Translations under genes and position numbers: made by a program
Shown here: positions 44,328 through 53,115 of the stretch, in pieces
Layout of the letters: every line of letters begins with the position of its first letter
How positions within the stretch are numbered: position 1 is the stretch's first letter
Notes under the pieces: generated by a model
What the model saw: only the letters and a program-made list of their open reading frames with translations
Told to the model about the DNA's origin: nothing
Databases searched by the model: none
Assembly (NCBI RefSeq): GCF_036195325.1
Contig: NZ_CP108101.1
Span: forward strand, 62,001-126,000
Direction of reading: 5' to 3'
From: Streptomyces sp. NBC_00234
GTDB taxonomy: Bacteria > Actinomycetota > Actinomycetes > Streptomycetales > Streptomycetaceae
DNA: 64,000 bases

Positions 44328-46001
44328 CTATTCGCCGCGATCGGGCAGGACGGTCAGACGCAGGCGGGAGGGGCAAACGGGGCCGGTCCGGAGGTGCTGC
44401 CGGCTCGCCTTGGGAGCAGTGGTCAGCCACGGGCTCTCCAGGGAGCCGGAGTTGGGCAGGTGGTTCGGGAAGTCGCTGCCGGCGATCATCAGTGCGAGGC
44501 GGTGGCCCGGGCGCACCCGGTAGCCGGTGTGTCCCAGGGCGATCTCCACCTCCCCCGGCCTGTCGGCCTGGGCGCATCCGCGCACGATCAGGCGCGCCGT
44601 GCCGTCCTGGGCCAGATCGAGGAGGCGGACGAATACGTCGAACGTGGGCGCAGTGCTCTCCACGTGCAGCACCGCGTGGGCGGGGCCGGCCAGGTCGAGC
44701 GGCCGGTCGGAGGCAGGGGTGGTGAACACGAGGACGTCGTCCCGGTCGAGTGTGGTGCGCTCGTCGACGTGGTCGCGCAACTGCAGGAAGGTATCGGCTG
44801 CGGCCGACGGCACGAGATCGTCGGGGTCGTACCGCCACTCCGCCGATTCCGGTGCATCGGCCGGGCACAGGGCCAGTTGTCCGCCTGGGACCGCGCCGTT
44901 CGCCGCTTCCGGCTCCGCCAAGTACAGCTCGGTGGCCGTGGCTTCCGGCAGCGGCCACGTGGCCGAGGTACGCCAGCCCTCGTGGCCGAGCTTCCAGCGC
45001 ACCCGGGGAAGCGAGTCGGGAGCGGCGATGCCCTTCAGGAAGACGTCGAAGAACTCGATCGCGGGACCGGCGTAGGAGTCCAGCATGCGTTCGAGGGCGG
45101 CGTCGCCGGCCAGGTGGTCGGTCTCCGGCGTCGCCGGGGCGTCTTCCAGGAAGTAGTTCTCGTGGTCGATCGTGTCCGCGATCAGGTACTGGACGGCCGC
45201 CCAGCCGGGACGCTTCGCCAGCTCCATGTAGTCGCGCATGTGGGAGATGCCGAGGTTGTCGAACCAGCCCACGCAGTGCAGCACCGGTACGGGGCGGGCG
45301 CTATAGGGATGCGGACCGTTGTACGGGGCAAGAGGGATCCCGCCGACGATGAGGTCGAAACCGGGCGAGCGCTTCCCGATCGCGGTGAACGCCTCCTCGT
45401 ACGCGGCGACAACGGGGCGCCTCCCGAGATCGACGTCGAACTCGTAACTGTCGTTGTCCGTCCAGACCTGCGCCTGGTAGGTGGTCCCCTCCAGCCACAC
45501 AGGCTGCGGGCCCGATCCAGTGTCGTAACTGGCGATGCCCGGACCGATGTTGGTGCAGGTCACCCGGGGAACGATGGCACGCAGAGCAGGGTGCTGGCTG
45601 GAGACCGCCGACCACTGGGTGAAGCCGTAGTACGAGTCGCCGAACATGCCGACGATCCCGTCGGACCACGATTGGCGGGTGATCCACTCGATGGTGTCGT
45701 ATCCGTCGTCCACCTCGCCGGTCCAGCCCAGCGTCTGCCCCTGCGAGCGGAACTTGCCGCGGACGTCCTGGACCACCAGGACGTAGCCGCGCGCCGTGAA
45801 CCTCTCTGCGATCTTGTCGAAGAAGACGTACCTGCTGTTCTTGTCATAAGGGACGCGGGCCAGGACGGTCGGTGCCGGCGCCCCCAGGTCGGCGCCATAG
45901 ACGTCCGTAGCCAGCAGGGCTCCGTCACGCATGCGCACCATGTGCTGCCGCACGTGCGGAGGGATGGGTTCCGGGGTGATGCGTTGGACGGCAAGGCTCA
46001 T
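44328..46001 (-). CDS. CocE/NonD family hydrolase (X-Pro dipeptidyl-peptidase/S15 fold)
   Basis: A 557-residue serine hydrolase. It has the N-terminal HMVRMRDGALLATDVYGADL, VPYDKNSRYVFFDKIAERFT and VLVVQDVRGKFRSQGQ, nucleophile elbow GDSYYGFTQWSA, and the acid and His regions toward the end of the S15 domain. A C-terminal X-Pro peptidase jelly-roll follows (LDRDDVLVFTTPASDRPLDL, then VRPGHRLALMIAGSDFPNHL). There is no signal peptide, so it is cytosolic. The family cleaves esters, acyl groups or X-Pro dipeptides. The ATG at 46001 has GGAGAG about six bases upstream; a GTG at 46013 is possible. It leads the minus-strand transporter operon, divergent from the TetR gene. Confidence 0.9.
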   Translation of the reverse strand: MSLAVQRITPEPIPPHVRQHMVRMRDGALLATDVYGADLGAPAPTVLARVPYDKNSRYVFFDKIAERFTARGYVLVVQDVRGKFRSQGQTLGWTGEVDDGYDTIEWITRQSWSDGIVGMFGDSYYGFTQWSAVSSQHPALRAIVPRVTCTNIGPGIASYDTGSGPQPVWLEGTTYQAQVWTDNDSYEFDVDLGRRPVVAAYEEAFTAIGKRSPGFDLIVGGIPLAPYNGPHPYSARPVPVLHCVGWFDNLGISHMRDYMELAKRPGWAAVQYLIADTIDHENYFLEDAPATPETDHLAGDAALERMLDSYAGPAIEFFDVFLKGIAAPDSLPRVRWKLGHEGWRTSATWPLPEATATELYLAEPEAANGAVPGGQLALCPADAPESAEWRYDPDDLVPSAAADTFLQLRDHVDERTTLDRDDVLVFTTPASDRPLDLAGPAHAVLHVESTAPTFDVFVRLLDLAQDGTARLIVRGCAQADRPGEVEIALGHTGYRVRPGHRLALMIAGSDFPNHLPNSGSLESPWLTTAPKASRQHLRTGPVCPSRLRLTVLPDRGE

Positions 46002-46021
46002 AGGGCTCTCCACGGAAGCAA

Positions 46022-46074
46022 ACGTTGAGAAAACAACGTGATATAACAGCGTTGCATTCAGATGTGTTCAACGT
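46022..46074. promoter_or_regulatory. Divergent promoter with candidate TetR operator, copy B
   Basis: Between the hydrolase and TetR genes, GATATAACAGCGTTGCATTC at 46040-46059 is the reverse-strand match of 36939-36957 (GCAAC-N3-GTTATAT identical). An outer inverted repeat, ACGTTGA at 46022-46028 with TCAACGT at 46068-46074, frames it. Confidence 0.65.
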
Positions 46075-46101
46075 CAACCCCCTCTGAGCTAGGTTGCTTC
46101 C

Positions 46102-46668
46102 ATGCCGATCGACGTCGACGAAGTCCAGCGCCGCAAGGCAATCGCCCAGGCCACCCTCGCTGTCGCCGCCCGGGAGGGCGCGCGCGCCGTCACCATCCGT
46201 GCCGTGGCCAAGGAGCTCGGCGGGTCCACGGCCATGGTCACGAACTACGTGCCCACGCGCACGGAGCTGATCACCAATGCAGTGCGCGCCGCGGAGTCCC
46301 AGTGGCGAGCCGACCTGGACGCCCAACTGGGCGATCTGACCGGCGCGGACCGGCTGCGCGCCACGGTCGAATGGCACCTCAGCACGGAACCCGAGGACCT
46401 ACTGCTCCGTGCACTCTGGGTCGAGATGCTCTCGTCCGCGCACGCCGACCCCAACGGCGTCGACCGCCGCGAGCCGCGCGAGTCACGCCAGGAGTTCCGC
46501 GACGCGTCCATCGCCGCGGGAGTACCCGACGCCGGCCTCGCCGCCGACCTCCTCTCGCTGATGACCCGCGGCTACTACGTCTCCACCATGGAGGAGCCGG
46601 GCTATTGGACACCGGAGCGGGCCGGCCGTGTCGCAAGAGCCGTCGTGGACGCCCTCATGGACAGCTGA
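46102..46668 (+). CDS. TetR/AcrR family transcriptional regulator
   Basis: A 188-residue regulator with the TetR N-terminal HTH (QATLAVAAREGARAVTIRAV, then AKELGGSTAMVTNYVPTRTE, where the usual YYHFxxK reads NYVPTRT) and a helical ligand-binding C-terminus. It sits at the end of the transporter island, divergent from the CocE/NonD hydrolase operon. The same operator-like sequence precedes the receptor gene 9 kb away, so it probably represses both transcripts until the substrate or a derivative binds. Confidence 0.88.
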   Translation: MPIDVDEVQRRKAIAQATLAVAAREGARAVTIRAVAKELGGSTAMVTNYVPTRTELITNAVRAAESQWRADLDAQLGDLTGADRLRATVEWHLSTEPEDLLLRALWVEMLSSAHADPNGVDRREPRESRQEFRDASIAAGVPDAGLAADLLSLMTRGYYVSTMEEPGYWTPERAGRVARAVVDALMDS

Positions 46669-46907
46669 GCGTGCAATTCAGCGGACCCCAGCGGCCGGGC
46701 GTCCGGGCACTCCAACAAGGACTACGAGCAACCGTTCGATGACAAGACCCCCTTCAACCGGCCTCTCCCGGCGACCGAATCGGCCAGGTCACGCAGTCAG
46801 ACCTGGGCGGTGAAACCGTGCTCCGCCACGGCTGCGACTGCCCCATACCGCTCGATCGCGAAGGTCAGCGGCCCAGCGGGTGACGTCGCAGCCGACGTCC
46901 ATCGCGA

Positions 46908-47498
46908 TCAGGATGTCGGGATCGCCGTGCTCGGCAGTGGCACCACGGGACCGCGGGGCTCGACGGTCAGCGCATGCGTGCCGAACCGCATCCGGTACCA
47001 GCCGCCCCTGTCCACGACGGGGGGCGGGGACGCATGGCCGTAGAGGGCCAGCGCCTGGGCCACTAGCACAGGGATGACGTCACCGTGCGAGCAAGCCACC
47101 ACGTGGCCACCGGGGTGGGCATGGCCCATCTCGATCAACACTGCAAGGGCCGCCCCGGCCATCCAGGCCCCGCCCAGCTCCCGCTCGAACGGGGAGAAGA
47201 ACCCTTCGGTCCATTCCCGCGGCTGGTAGGTGCCATCGGGGGTGGCCAGGCCCGGAGCGGTCGCAATGCTCAGGCCCAAGCACCGGGCCAGCGGCTCAAC
47301 CGTCTGCACACACCGCTTCGCCGGGCTGCAGTAGATCGCATCGATGCTGTCCCGCATGACCACGGCCAGGGAGTCGGCCTGGCGAAGGCCCCGTGAGCTC
47401 AGCGGACGCGCCAACTCTCTGCCCGTCCAGCCCTCACGTGCGACCGACCGGGCGTGGGGTACGAGGTCCACAGTCAGGTCGTCCAGTGCCGCGATCAT
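46908..47498 (-). CDS. Histidine phosphatase-like protein with altered catalytic motif
   Basis: A 196-residue protein of the histidine phosphatase superfamily. It has LVPHARSVAREGWTGRELAR at the start, GLRQADSLAVVMRDSIDAIY, CSPAKRCVQTVEPLARCLG and the late HVVACSHGDVIPVLVAQAL with the second catalytic His. The family's RHG/RHA motif normally has Arg before the catalytic His; here it is Pro (LVPHA). That Arg binds the substrate phosphate, so activity is doubtful unless a sequence error is involved. Start ATG at 47498; the frame extends to 47579. It stands alone between the TetR gene and the aminotransferase module. Confidence 0.75.
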   Translation of the reverse strand: MIAALDDLTVDLVPHARSVAREGWTGRELARPLSSRGLRQADSLAVVMRDSIDAIYCSPAKRCVQTVEPLARCLGLSIATAPGLATPDGTYQPREWTEGFFSPFERELGGAWMAGAALAVLIEMGHAHPGGHVVACSHGDVIPVLVAQALALYGHASPPPVVDRGGWYRMRFGTHALTVEPRGPVVPLPSTAIPTS

Positions 47499-47935
47499 TC
47501 GCGGATCGTAGCCACCACGGCCACCGCCGTCCACGGAAATCGCCTGGAGGCCGCCCGAAGTACCCATAGCCGGCGGCAAGCACAGGGGTGATGCCGCTCA
47601 CCGAACGAGGACCGTAACTGCCCGCAGTCAGTGCGCAGGTTGGCCCGGTCACCACTGAGGAGTTCCCCTACTGCCTGACTCTGTGGCGTGACGGGGCTGC
47701 TGGTCATCTGCAACTGGACTACGACGGAGACTCGGCCAACATCGAGATTCCGTACCGCCACCCGAGAAGCGAAGCGTTGCCGATCAGGTACTCAGGTACG
47801 GCTACTCATGTGCGGCCGCAGGTCACCGCAAAGGATGTCCGCATAACGCGAACCTTCGGTGGAGAAACGGAGACGGCCCTCCGACAAGGTGCGTTCCGGC
47901 GCTCCCCCACGGGGGACTCCCCGAAAGAGGCATTC
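47499..47935. other. 437-bp region with a coding-like remnant
   Basis: From about 47643 to 47780 the plus strand, in frame with the next gene, reads like protein (TTEEFPYCLTLWRDGAAGHL, then DYDGDSANIEIPYRHP). It has no standard start after the stop near 47616 and no known family. It may be a gene fragment, or an upstream extension of the fusion gene from an unusual start. Confidence 0.35.
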
Positions 47936-49717
47936 ATGAGTCGCGACCTGCACATACGAGTTGCTGATCCCGAGGACCTGGTCTGGATCCACGAGTTGAG
48001 GCACCGTGTGTACGCCCAGGAGCTCGGTCAGCACGCACCGCGCCCGGACCGACGGTTGCACGACGCGCTGGACGGCGACAACGTCTACCTTGTCGCGGCC
48101 CGAGGGCCGGTCCGCATCGGCTTCGTCAGCGTGACCCCGCCGTGGCTGGGCCGCTACGGCCTCGACAAGTACGTCACCCGCGACGAATTGCCGCTGCTGT
48201 CCGAGGGTGGAGTCTTCGAGGTACGCATCCTCACCGTGGAGCCGCGCTGGCGCAGCACCGCGGTGGCGCCGCTGCTGATGTACGCGGCCCTGCGCTGGAT
48301 CTCCTCCCGGGGAGGCCGCACGGTGGTGGCGATGGGCCGCACCGAACTGCTCGGCATGTATCAGGCGGTTGGCCTGAGGCCCCTCGGGCACACCGTCCGC
48401 AGCGGTGCGGTGACCTTCGAGGTGCTGACGGGCGAGGTGGCCGAGCTGACGCAGGTCGCCACCACCCGGTACCGCACCGCACTGGAGCGGTACCGCTCCG
48501 TCGTGGACTGGCAGTTGGACATGGAGTGGGAGCTCGGGCCGGACGGCTGTGAACACGGCGGCGCCTCCTTCACCGCCATCGGAACGGACTTCCGCACCTT
48601 GCACCGGCGCCACGAGGTCGTTGCTGCCGACGTGCTGGACGCCTGGTTCTCGCCCGCTCCAGGGGTACGCGCGGCGCTCGCGGAAGACCCGGCCTGGTCA
48701 GCCCGGACCTCGCCTCCCACCGGCGCTGAGGGCCTGCTGTCGGAACTCGCGAAGGCCCGGGCACTGCCGGTGGAGACGCTCGTGGCCGGAGCCGGCTCGT
48801 CGGACCTGATCTTCCGAGCGTTCGGACGCTGGCTGACCCCGGAGAGCAGGGTCCTGCTGCTGGATCCCGGGTACGGCGAATACGCCTATGTCACCGAGCG
48901 CGTGATCGGATGCCGGGTGGACCGCTTCCGGCTGCACCGCAAGGACGGGTGGCGAATCGACATCGACCGGCTGGCTTCTGTCGTCGGGGCGGGTCGTTAC
49001 GACCTGGTGGTCGTGGTCAACCCGAACAACCCGACCGGACGCCACGCACCCGCGGCCGAACTGCGCACCCTGATCGAGGCTGCCCCGGCCGGGACCCGCT
49101 GGTGGATCGACGAGGCTTATCTCGGCTACGTGGACCTGGCCGAGTCGCTCGCCCCGCTGGCCACGGTGGACCCGCGGGTCGTGGTCTGCACCTCGCTGTC
49201 CAAGATGTACGCGCTGTCCGGGGTACGGGCGGCCTTCCTGGTGGCCGAACCCGCCACGGCTGCACTGCTGCGCCGGTGGACGCCGCCCTGGGCGGTGGGC
49301 CTTCCCGCGCAACTCGCCGCGGTGGCCGCACTCCGGGACCCCGCGCACTACCGCGCCTGCTGGCTCCGCACCCACGCCCTGCGCCGTCAACTGGCCGCCG
49401 ACCTCGCCCAGGTGGACGGCACCGCCGTGGTCGAGGAAGGTGTTGCGAACTTCCTCAACATCACGCTGCCGCACGACGGACCGAGCGCTGCCCGCCTGGT
49501 GCGGGAGTGCCGCCGGTACGACGTCTACCTGCGCGACCTGTCGCCCCTGTCGCCGCAGTACGAAGGGCGCACCGTACGCGTCGCGGTCAGGGACGCTGCG
49601 GAGAACGCACGCATCGTTGCGGCGTACGAAGCCGCGCTGGAGACGTTGCGACCCAGTTCCCCTTCGCGGCGGGCCCTCAGACTCCCGGCCAACGCCGCCG
49701 CCGGGTACGCCCGGTGA
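47936..49717 (+). CDS. GNAT acetyltransferase-like domain fused to a class I/II PLP aminotransferase
   Basis: A 593-residue two-domain protein. Residues 1-190 are GNAT/acyl-synthase-like (DLVWIHELRHRVYAQELGQH, FEVRILTVEPRWRSTAVAPL, GRTELLGMYQAVGLRPLGH). Residues about 210-570 are a fold-type I aminotransferase close to histidinol-phosphate and threonine-phosphate types: GAGSSDLIFRAF, VVNPNNPTGRHAP, WWIDEAYLGYVDL, PLP Lys in CTSLSKMYALSGVRA, and RVAVRDAAENARIV near the end. The ATG at 47936 follows a GAAAGAGG site. It overlaps the next gene by GTGA, so the aminotransferase product and the CDP-lipid enzyme are probably made together. The substrate is unknown. Confidence 0.87.
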   Translation: MSRDLHIRVADPEDLVWIHELRHRVYAQELGQHAPRPDRRLHDALDGDNVYLVAARGPVRIGFVSVTPPWLGRYGLDKYVTRDELPLLSEGGVFEVRILTVEPRWRSTAVAPLLMYAALRWISSRGGRTVVAMGRTELLGMYQAVGLRPLGHTVRSGAVTFEVLTGEVAELTQVATTRYRTALERYRSVVDWQLDMEWELGPDGCEHGGASFTAIGTDFRTLHRRHEVVAADVLDAWFSPAPGVRAALAEDPAWSARTSPPTGAEGLLSELAKARALPVETLVAGAGSSDLIFRAFGRWLTPESRVLLLDPGYGEYAYVTERVIGCRVDRFRLHRKDGWRIDIDRLASVVGAGRYDLVVVVNPNNPTGRHAPAAELRTLIEAAPAGTRWWIDEAYLGYVDLAESLAPLATVDPRVVVCTSLSKMYALSGVRAAFLVAEPATAALLRRWTPPWAVGLPAQLAAVAALRDPAHYRACWLRTHALRRQLAADLAQVDGTAVVEEGVANFLNITLPHDGPSAARLVRECRRYDVYLRDLSPLSPQYEGRTVRVAVRDAAENARIVAAYEAALETLRPSSPSRRALRLPANAAAGYAR

Positions 49718-50517
49718 TCACCGTCGCCTCCCTCGCGCCCTTCCTCGGCGGGGCCCTGACGGTCGGCGGGATCGCCGCAGCGCTCTCGGGCCGACGTGAA
49801 CTGCTGGTCCGGTGGTGCTGCTGGGCGGTCGGAGTGCCCCTGGTCGTCGGGGCGTTCTGGTGGGGCAGCCCGGGGGTGACGGTTCTCGCCCTTGTGGTCG
49901 GAGTGGTCGCGGCGCTGGAGTACGGCGGGCTGATGCGCCTGTCCCGGGCGGACAGGACCGTACTGGCCGCTGCCGTCTCCGGCGTGGTACTGACCTCCTG
50001 GCTGGCGCCCGGCCAGGAGGTACGGGCGGTAGCGGTCGGCGCCCTGGCCATCGCCGCGGTCCCGCTGCTGGCGGGTGACTCCACCCACGGTCTGCGACGG
50101 CTCGGGGCCGGTCTGCTCGGGCTGGTCTGGCTGAGCGTGCTCGCCGCTCTGGCGCCGCTCGGCGCGACCGCGCTCGCCCTGTTCGTCGCTGTCTCGGTGG
50201 GCGACATCGTCGCGTACTTCACGGGTCAGCGGCTGGGCGGGCCACGGCTGTCACCGCTCTCCCCGGCCAAGCGGTGGAGCGGAACCCTCGCCGGCGCCGC
50301 GGCCGCCGTCGGCGTGCTCGCCGCGCTGTCCGCGCTGAGCTGGCCGGCGGCGGTCGCGGTGGCGGTCGGCGCCCCGGCGGGGGACCTGCTCGAATCCATG
50401 GTCAAACGAGGCGCGCGGGCGAAGGACTCCGCCCACTGGCTGGCCGGATCCGGGGGCCTGCTCGACCGGATCGACTCACTCCTCCTCGCCCTGGCCGTCC
50501 TGCTCCTCCTGCGCTGA
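49714..50517 (+). CDS. Phosphatidate cytidylyltransferase-like (CdsA family) membrane protein
   Basis: A 267-residue integral membrane protein with about seven to eight hydrophobic segments (for example PFLGGALTVGGIAAAL and PLVVGAFWWGSPGVTVLALV). It has the CTP-transferase motif DIVAYFTGQRLGG and the CdsA signature SMVKRGARAKDS followed by GSGGLLDRIDS, in which the usual HGG reads SGG. Family enzymes turn phosphatidate and CTP into CDP-diacylglycerol, or CDP-activate related lipids. It starts at a GTG inside the stop of the fusion gene. An amino- or acyl-group-bearing lipid is a plausible but unproven product of the pair. Confidence 0.85.
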   Translation: MITVASLAPFLGGALTVGGIAAALSGRRELLVRWCCWAVGVPLVVGAFWWGSPGVTVLALVVGVVAALEYGGLMRLSRADRTVLAAAVSGVVLTSWLAPGQEVRAVAVGALAIAAVPLLAGDSTHGLRRLGAGLLGLVWLSVLAALAPLGATALALFVAVSVGDIVAYFTGQRLGGPRLSPLSPAKRWSGTLAGAAAAVGVLAALSALSWPAAVAVAVGAPAGDLLESMVKRGARAKDSAHWLAGSGGLLDRIDSLLLALAVLLLLR

Positions 50518-50827
50518 CTCCGCGACGCCGGGGCCCCGGGACTACTCCGGGACTCCGGGACTCCGACGGGAGTACGACCTCCGGCCAGCAGCCGTCGCCG
50601 CAGATCGCGCGCACTCGTCTCGTCGAATCCGATGCCGAGGCATATAGACAGCGGAATGCTGTCGAGCGACGCAACAAACAGGTTGAAGCAGTGGCGTGGA
50701 GTGGCGTGGAGTGGCCTGGCCTGGCCTGGCCACGCGAACGGACAAGCTCGCCCTCGCCTACCAGGCCGCTCTCCTCCTCGCCACCATCCTCATCCGGGCA
50801 CGGCGGTGACGATGGAGAGACGGCCTT
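50518..50827. other. 310-bp gap with short tandem repeats
   Basis: It holds three CCGGGACT units (about 50536-50564), a 10-bp tandem GTGGCGTGGA (50691-50710) and CCTGG repeats (50714-50729). No gene is recognised. Confidence 0.5.
50691..50730 (+). repeat. Short tandem repeats GTGGCGTGGA x2 and CCTGG
   Basis: GTGGCGTGGA at 50691-50700 and 50701-50710, then GTGGCCTGGCCTGGCCTGGC. Slippage-prone, non-coding. Confidence 0.8.
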
Positions 50828-51289
50828 TCAGTCATAGAAGAAGCGCTCAAGGTCCTCGATGGATCCTGGCCCGGTGAAGAAGCCCTCGGCCTTCGCGATC
50901 TCGTCTTCTGGTGGCACTTCGCCCTTCAGGAGCTGCTTCATCCAGATGTCGCCTTGCTCTCCGACCGCGTAGATACCAGACAGCAGCTCGGTCATGCCGG
51001 CAGGGTTCGGAGGGAGGAGTCCGGCGACCGGTTGGAGAGCCCAGCCGCCTGACCTGGCAGCGAGGCGCAGCACCCCGGCCCAATTCGCGATCCTCCCGAT
51101 GCGTATGTGCCAAGTGTCCTCGGTGAACGGGGCCATCCGCCCACCATGGAGAGGGTTTGTGGCGGCACCGATGTCCTTGATCACTTGCCGCTCCACGGCG
51201 TCACGGACCCAGCGCCCTTGCTGCGCTTCGTCGATGGCGGCCTCCCACCACTTCCACCCGCCGTCGAGTCGCTCCGCGAACGTGTCCAT
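50828..51289 (-). CDS. Hypothetical protein
   Basis: A 153-residue soluble, aromatic-rich protein (LDGGWKWWEAAIDEAQQGR, TWHIRIGRIANWAGVLRLAA, LLSGIYAVGEQGDIWMKQLL, ending EDLERFFYD). Good codon bias supports a real gene. The pattern is reminiscent of small immunity-type or DUF proteins, but no family is recognised. The ATG at 51289 (MDTFAERL) is the best start. It is divergent from the following membrane protein gene. Confidence 0.6.
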   Translation of the reverse strand: MDTFAERLDGGWKWWEAAIDEAQQGRWVRDAVERQVIKDIGAATNPLHGGRMAPFTEDTWHIRIGRIANWAGVLRLAARSGGWALQPVAGLLPPNPAGMTELLSGIYAVGEQGDIWMKQLLKGEVPPEDEIAKAEGFFTGPGSIEDLERFFYD

Positions 51290-51498
51290 GTGGACAGGCT
51301 TGCATGCACGATGCCGCACGCGTCTAGGGGCACCAATCAGTGGAGATCGTGTGCCCTGTCGTGGCGTAGGGGATCAAGGCGGTGAGCCTGGGTCGGTGCG
51401 CCCGGCATGTGCTTCCGCTGCTCCGCGTCGTGCCCCTGAACAGGCCACGGCCATGGTGCAACGCTCCGGGCGAACGGCAAACGGCCTGGGGAGAATTT

Positions 51499-52134
51499 AT
51501 GAGTCCCTCTGATTCACTGAGGCACATGGGGATCGGGGCACTCATCACACAGACGCGACGGCTGGCGGCACACGAGGGGCGGTGGATGGCGAGCCTCGGG
51601 CTGTGGGTGGCTCGGCGCTCGCATGGGGTCGGGGACATGGACATCGCTGTCGGGTACGCGCGTGCTCAGACGCCGACGGCGTACGGGCTGGTCTTCGTGT
51701 TCGCGATCGAGACGGTCGGGGTGTCTTTCATGCTCGCCCCGTATCCGGTCGCCCACCTGGTCATGCTGGTTCTCGACCTCTACACGGTGTTTCTGGTCTT
51801 GGGGCTGCACGCCGCCGCCGTCACACGCCCACACGTCGTGGGGCCGGGCGAGCTGCGGGTGCGACGCGGTGCACGGCTCGATCTGCGGATACCCCTGGAA
51901 CGGATCGCGTCCGCCCGTTACGACCTCCGCTTCCCGGACGCGAACAAGTCCGAGGACGGTGTGCTGGACGTGGCCATCGCCTCTCAGACCTCGATCACCA
52001 TTGCGCTGACCCAACCAGTCACCGCAGTAAGCCTGTTGGGGCGGCGCACGGAGGTTCATACGGTCCGCTGCCACGCCGACGAACCGCAGACCGCCGTCGC
52101 GGCGATCAAGAGGCTGCTGCCGATGGACAGCTGA
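51499..52134 (+). CDS. Hypothetical two-segment membrane protein
   Basis: A 211-residue protein with two adjacent hydrophobic segments in the middle (TAYGLVFVFAIETVGVSFML and VAHLVMLVLDLYTVFLVLGL) flanked by a basic N-terminal part and a C-terminal beta-rich cytosolic domain (GPGELRVRRGARLDLRIPLE, SITIALTQPVTAVSLLGRRT). This resembles Streptomyces integral membrane proteins with a PH-like tail that are often found near regulators. The ATG at 51499 follows GGGGAG. The function is unknown. Confidence 0.7.
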   Translation: MSPSDSLRHMGIGALITQTRRLAAHEGRWMASLGLWVARRSHGVGDMDIAVGYARAQTPTAYGLVFVFAIETVGVSFMLAPYPVAHLVMLVLDLYTVFLVLGLHAAAVTRPHVVGPGELRVRRGARLDLRIPLERIASARYDLRFPDANKSEDGVLDVAIASQTSITIALTQPVTAVSLLGRRTEVHTVRCHADEPQTAVAAIKRLLPMDS

Positions 52135-52435
52135 CAGGGGCGACACTGCCCACGCGAGTCGGTCATGCGGAACCGCGGACCGTGACATGAGACGGGCCGC
52201 ACGAGTTGGGTGAGTCGCGAAGCTGACCTGGGCCCGCGCGGCCTGCTCCCATCCGGCCCTGTCCGGTGTCTCCCGCACATATTTCGGCGAGTTGGAGGCC
52301 ACCGCAGTGCCGGCCGAAATGCATCGCCAAGGCCGTCCTCACCCTGGAGGGGCAAACGGAATGGGCTCACTGTTTGCTCGCCGCAAGGCCATTCGGGCCG
52401 AGTTGGCCCCGTCCTGACGGCGGGCATCGGCCGCC
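52135..52435. other. 301-bp gap, no gene recognised
   Basis: Frames here are antisense or composite and show poor codon bias. It lies between convergent genes, with no clear terminator. Confidence 0.35.
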
Positions 52436-53062
52436 TCAGTCCCCTTGGCCGGTGGCGACGTCGCCGAAGGACGCGGTGAGCGCCCGCTCGATCAGTGCGG
52501 GCAGTTTCGTCTGCCCGTCGTCCTGGGCCCAGCGCGTCAGCGCCGTGTGCATCACGGCCAGGCAGGCGCTGGTCGCCGCCTGGGCGCGGAACGCGGCGTC
52601 GGGATCGGTCGTGTCGACCCCGAGGGCGTCGACGATGGCCTGTTGCAGCGCGTACTGGCTGTCCAGGTGCCGGGCTCGCAGTGCGGGAGTCGAGACCATG
52701 AGCCGGAGGCAGTCCAGCAGGAACCGTTCGCTTGCCTCCGGCGCGTCCCCGTCACCGCCGGTCAACGCCCTGGCCGCATCGACGAGTGCGCCGCCGACGC
52801 GGAGCACCAGGGGCTGCGTCGCTGACGACGCGGCTACCCGCTCGGCGATGAGCCGGGCAGGCTGCTCGATGAGGACGAGGTCTTCCTTGGTGGGGAAGTG
52901 CCGGTACACGGTCATCGCCGAGACGCCGGCGGCCTCGGCGACGTCGGCCACCGTCACCGCGTCGTAGCCGCGGTTGGTGAACAACCGTATCGCCTGCGCT
53001 TGGATCACGCGCCGTGTCTCAAATCGCTGCCGCTCGCGCAGACTGGGTTGCCGCTCTCTCAT
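52436..53062 (-). CDS. TetR/AcrR family transcriptional regulator
   Basis: A 208-residue TetR protein with a clear HTH: FETRRVIQAQAIRLFTNRGY, DAVTVADVAEAAGVSAMTVY, RHFPTKEDLVLIEQPARLIA. The C-terminal part resembles the MftR/TetR-17 type. It is divergent from an SDR gene 53 bases away, with a perfect 17-bp palindrome between them. Autoregulation and repression of the SDR gene follow from that layout. Confidence 0.9.
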   Translation of the reverse strand: MRERQPSLRERQRFETRRVIQAQAIRLFTNRGYDAVTVADVAEAAGVSAMTVYRHFPTKEDLVLIEQPARLIAERVAASSATQPLVLRVGGALVDAARALTGGDGDAPEASERFLLDCLRLMVSTPALRARHLDSQYALQQAIVDALGVDTTDPDAAFRAQAATSACLAVMHTALTRWAQDDGQTKLPALIERALTASFGDVATGQGD

Positions 53063-53080
53063 GTGATAGACACTACCGCA

Positions 53081-53097
53081 ATGTTAGTGACTAACAT
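53081..53097. promoter_or_regulatory. TetR operator palindrome ATGTTAGT-G-ACTAACAT
   Basis: A perfect 8-bp inverted repeat around one base in the 53-base gap between the TetR and SDR starts. This is the size and position usual for TetR binding and overlaps the likely promoters. Confidence 0.85.
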
Positions 53098-53115
53098 GTG
53101 GATGAGGTGGTTGGT

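Noticed and set aside
43512..46028. 838-residue plus-strand open frame
   Set aside because: It runs antisense through the permease and CocE/NonD hydrolase genes and has no recognisable domain.
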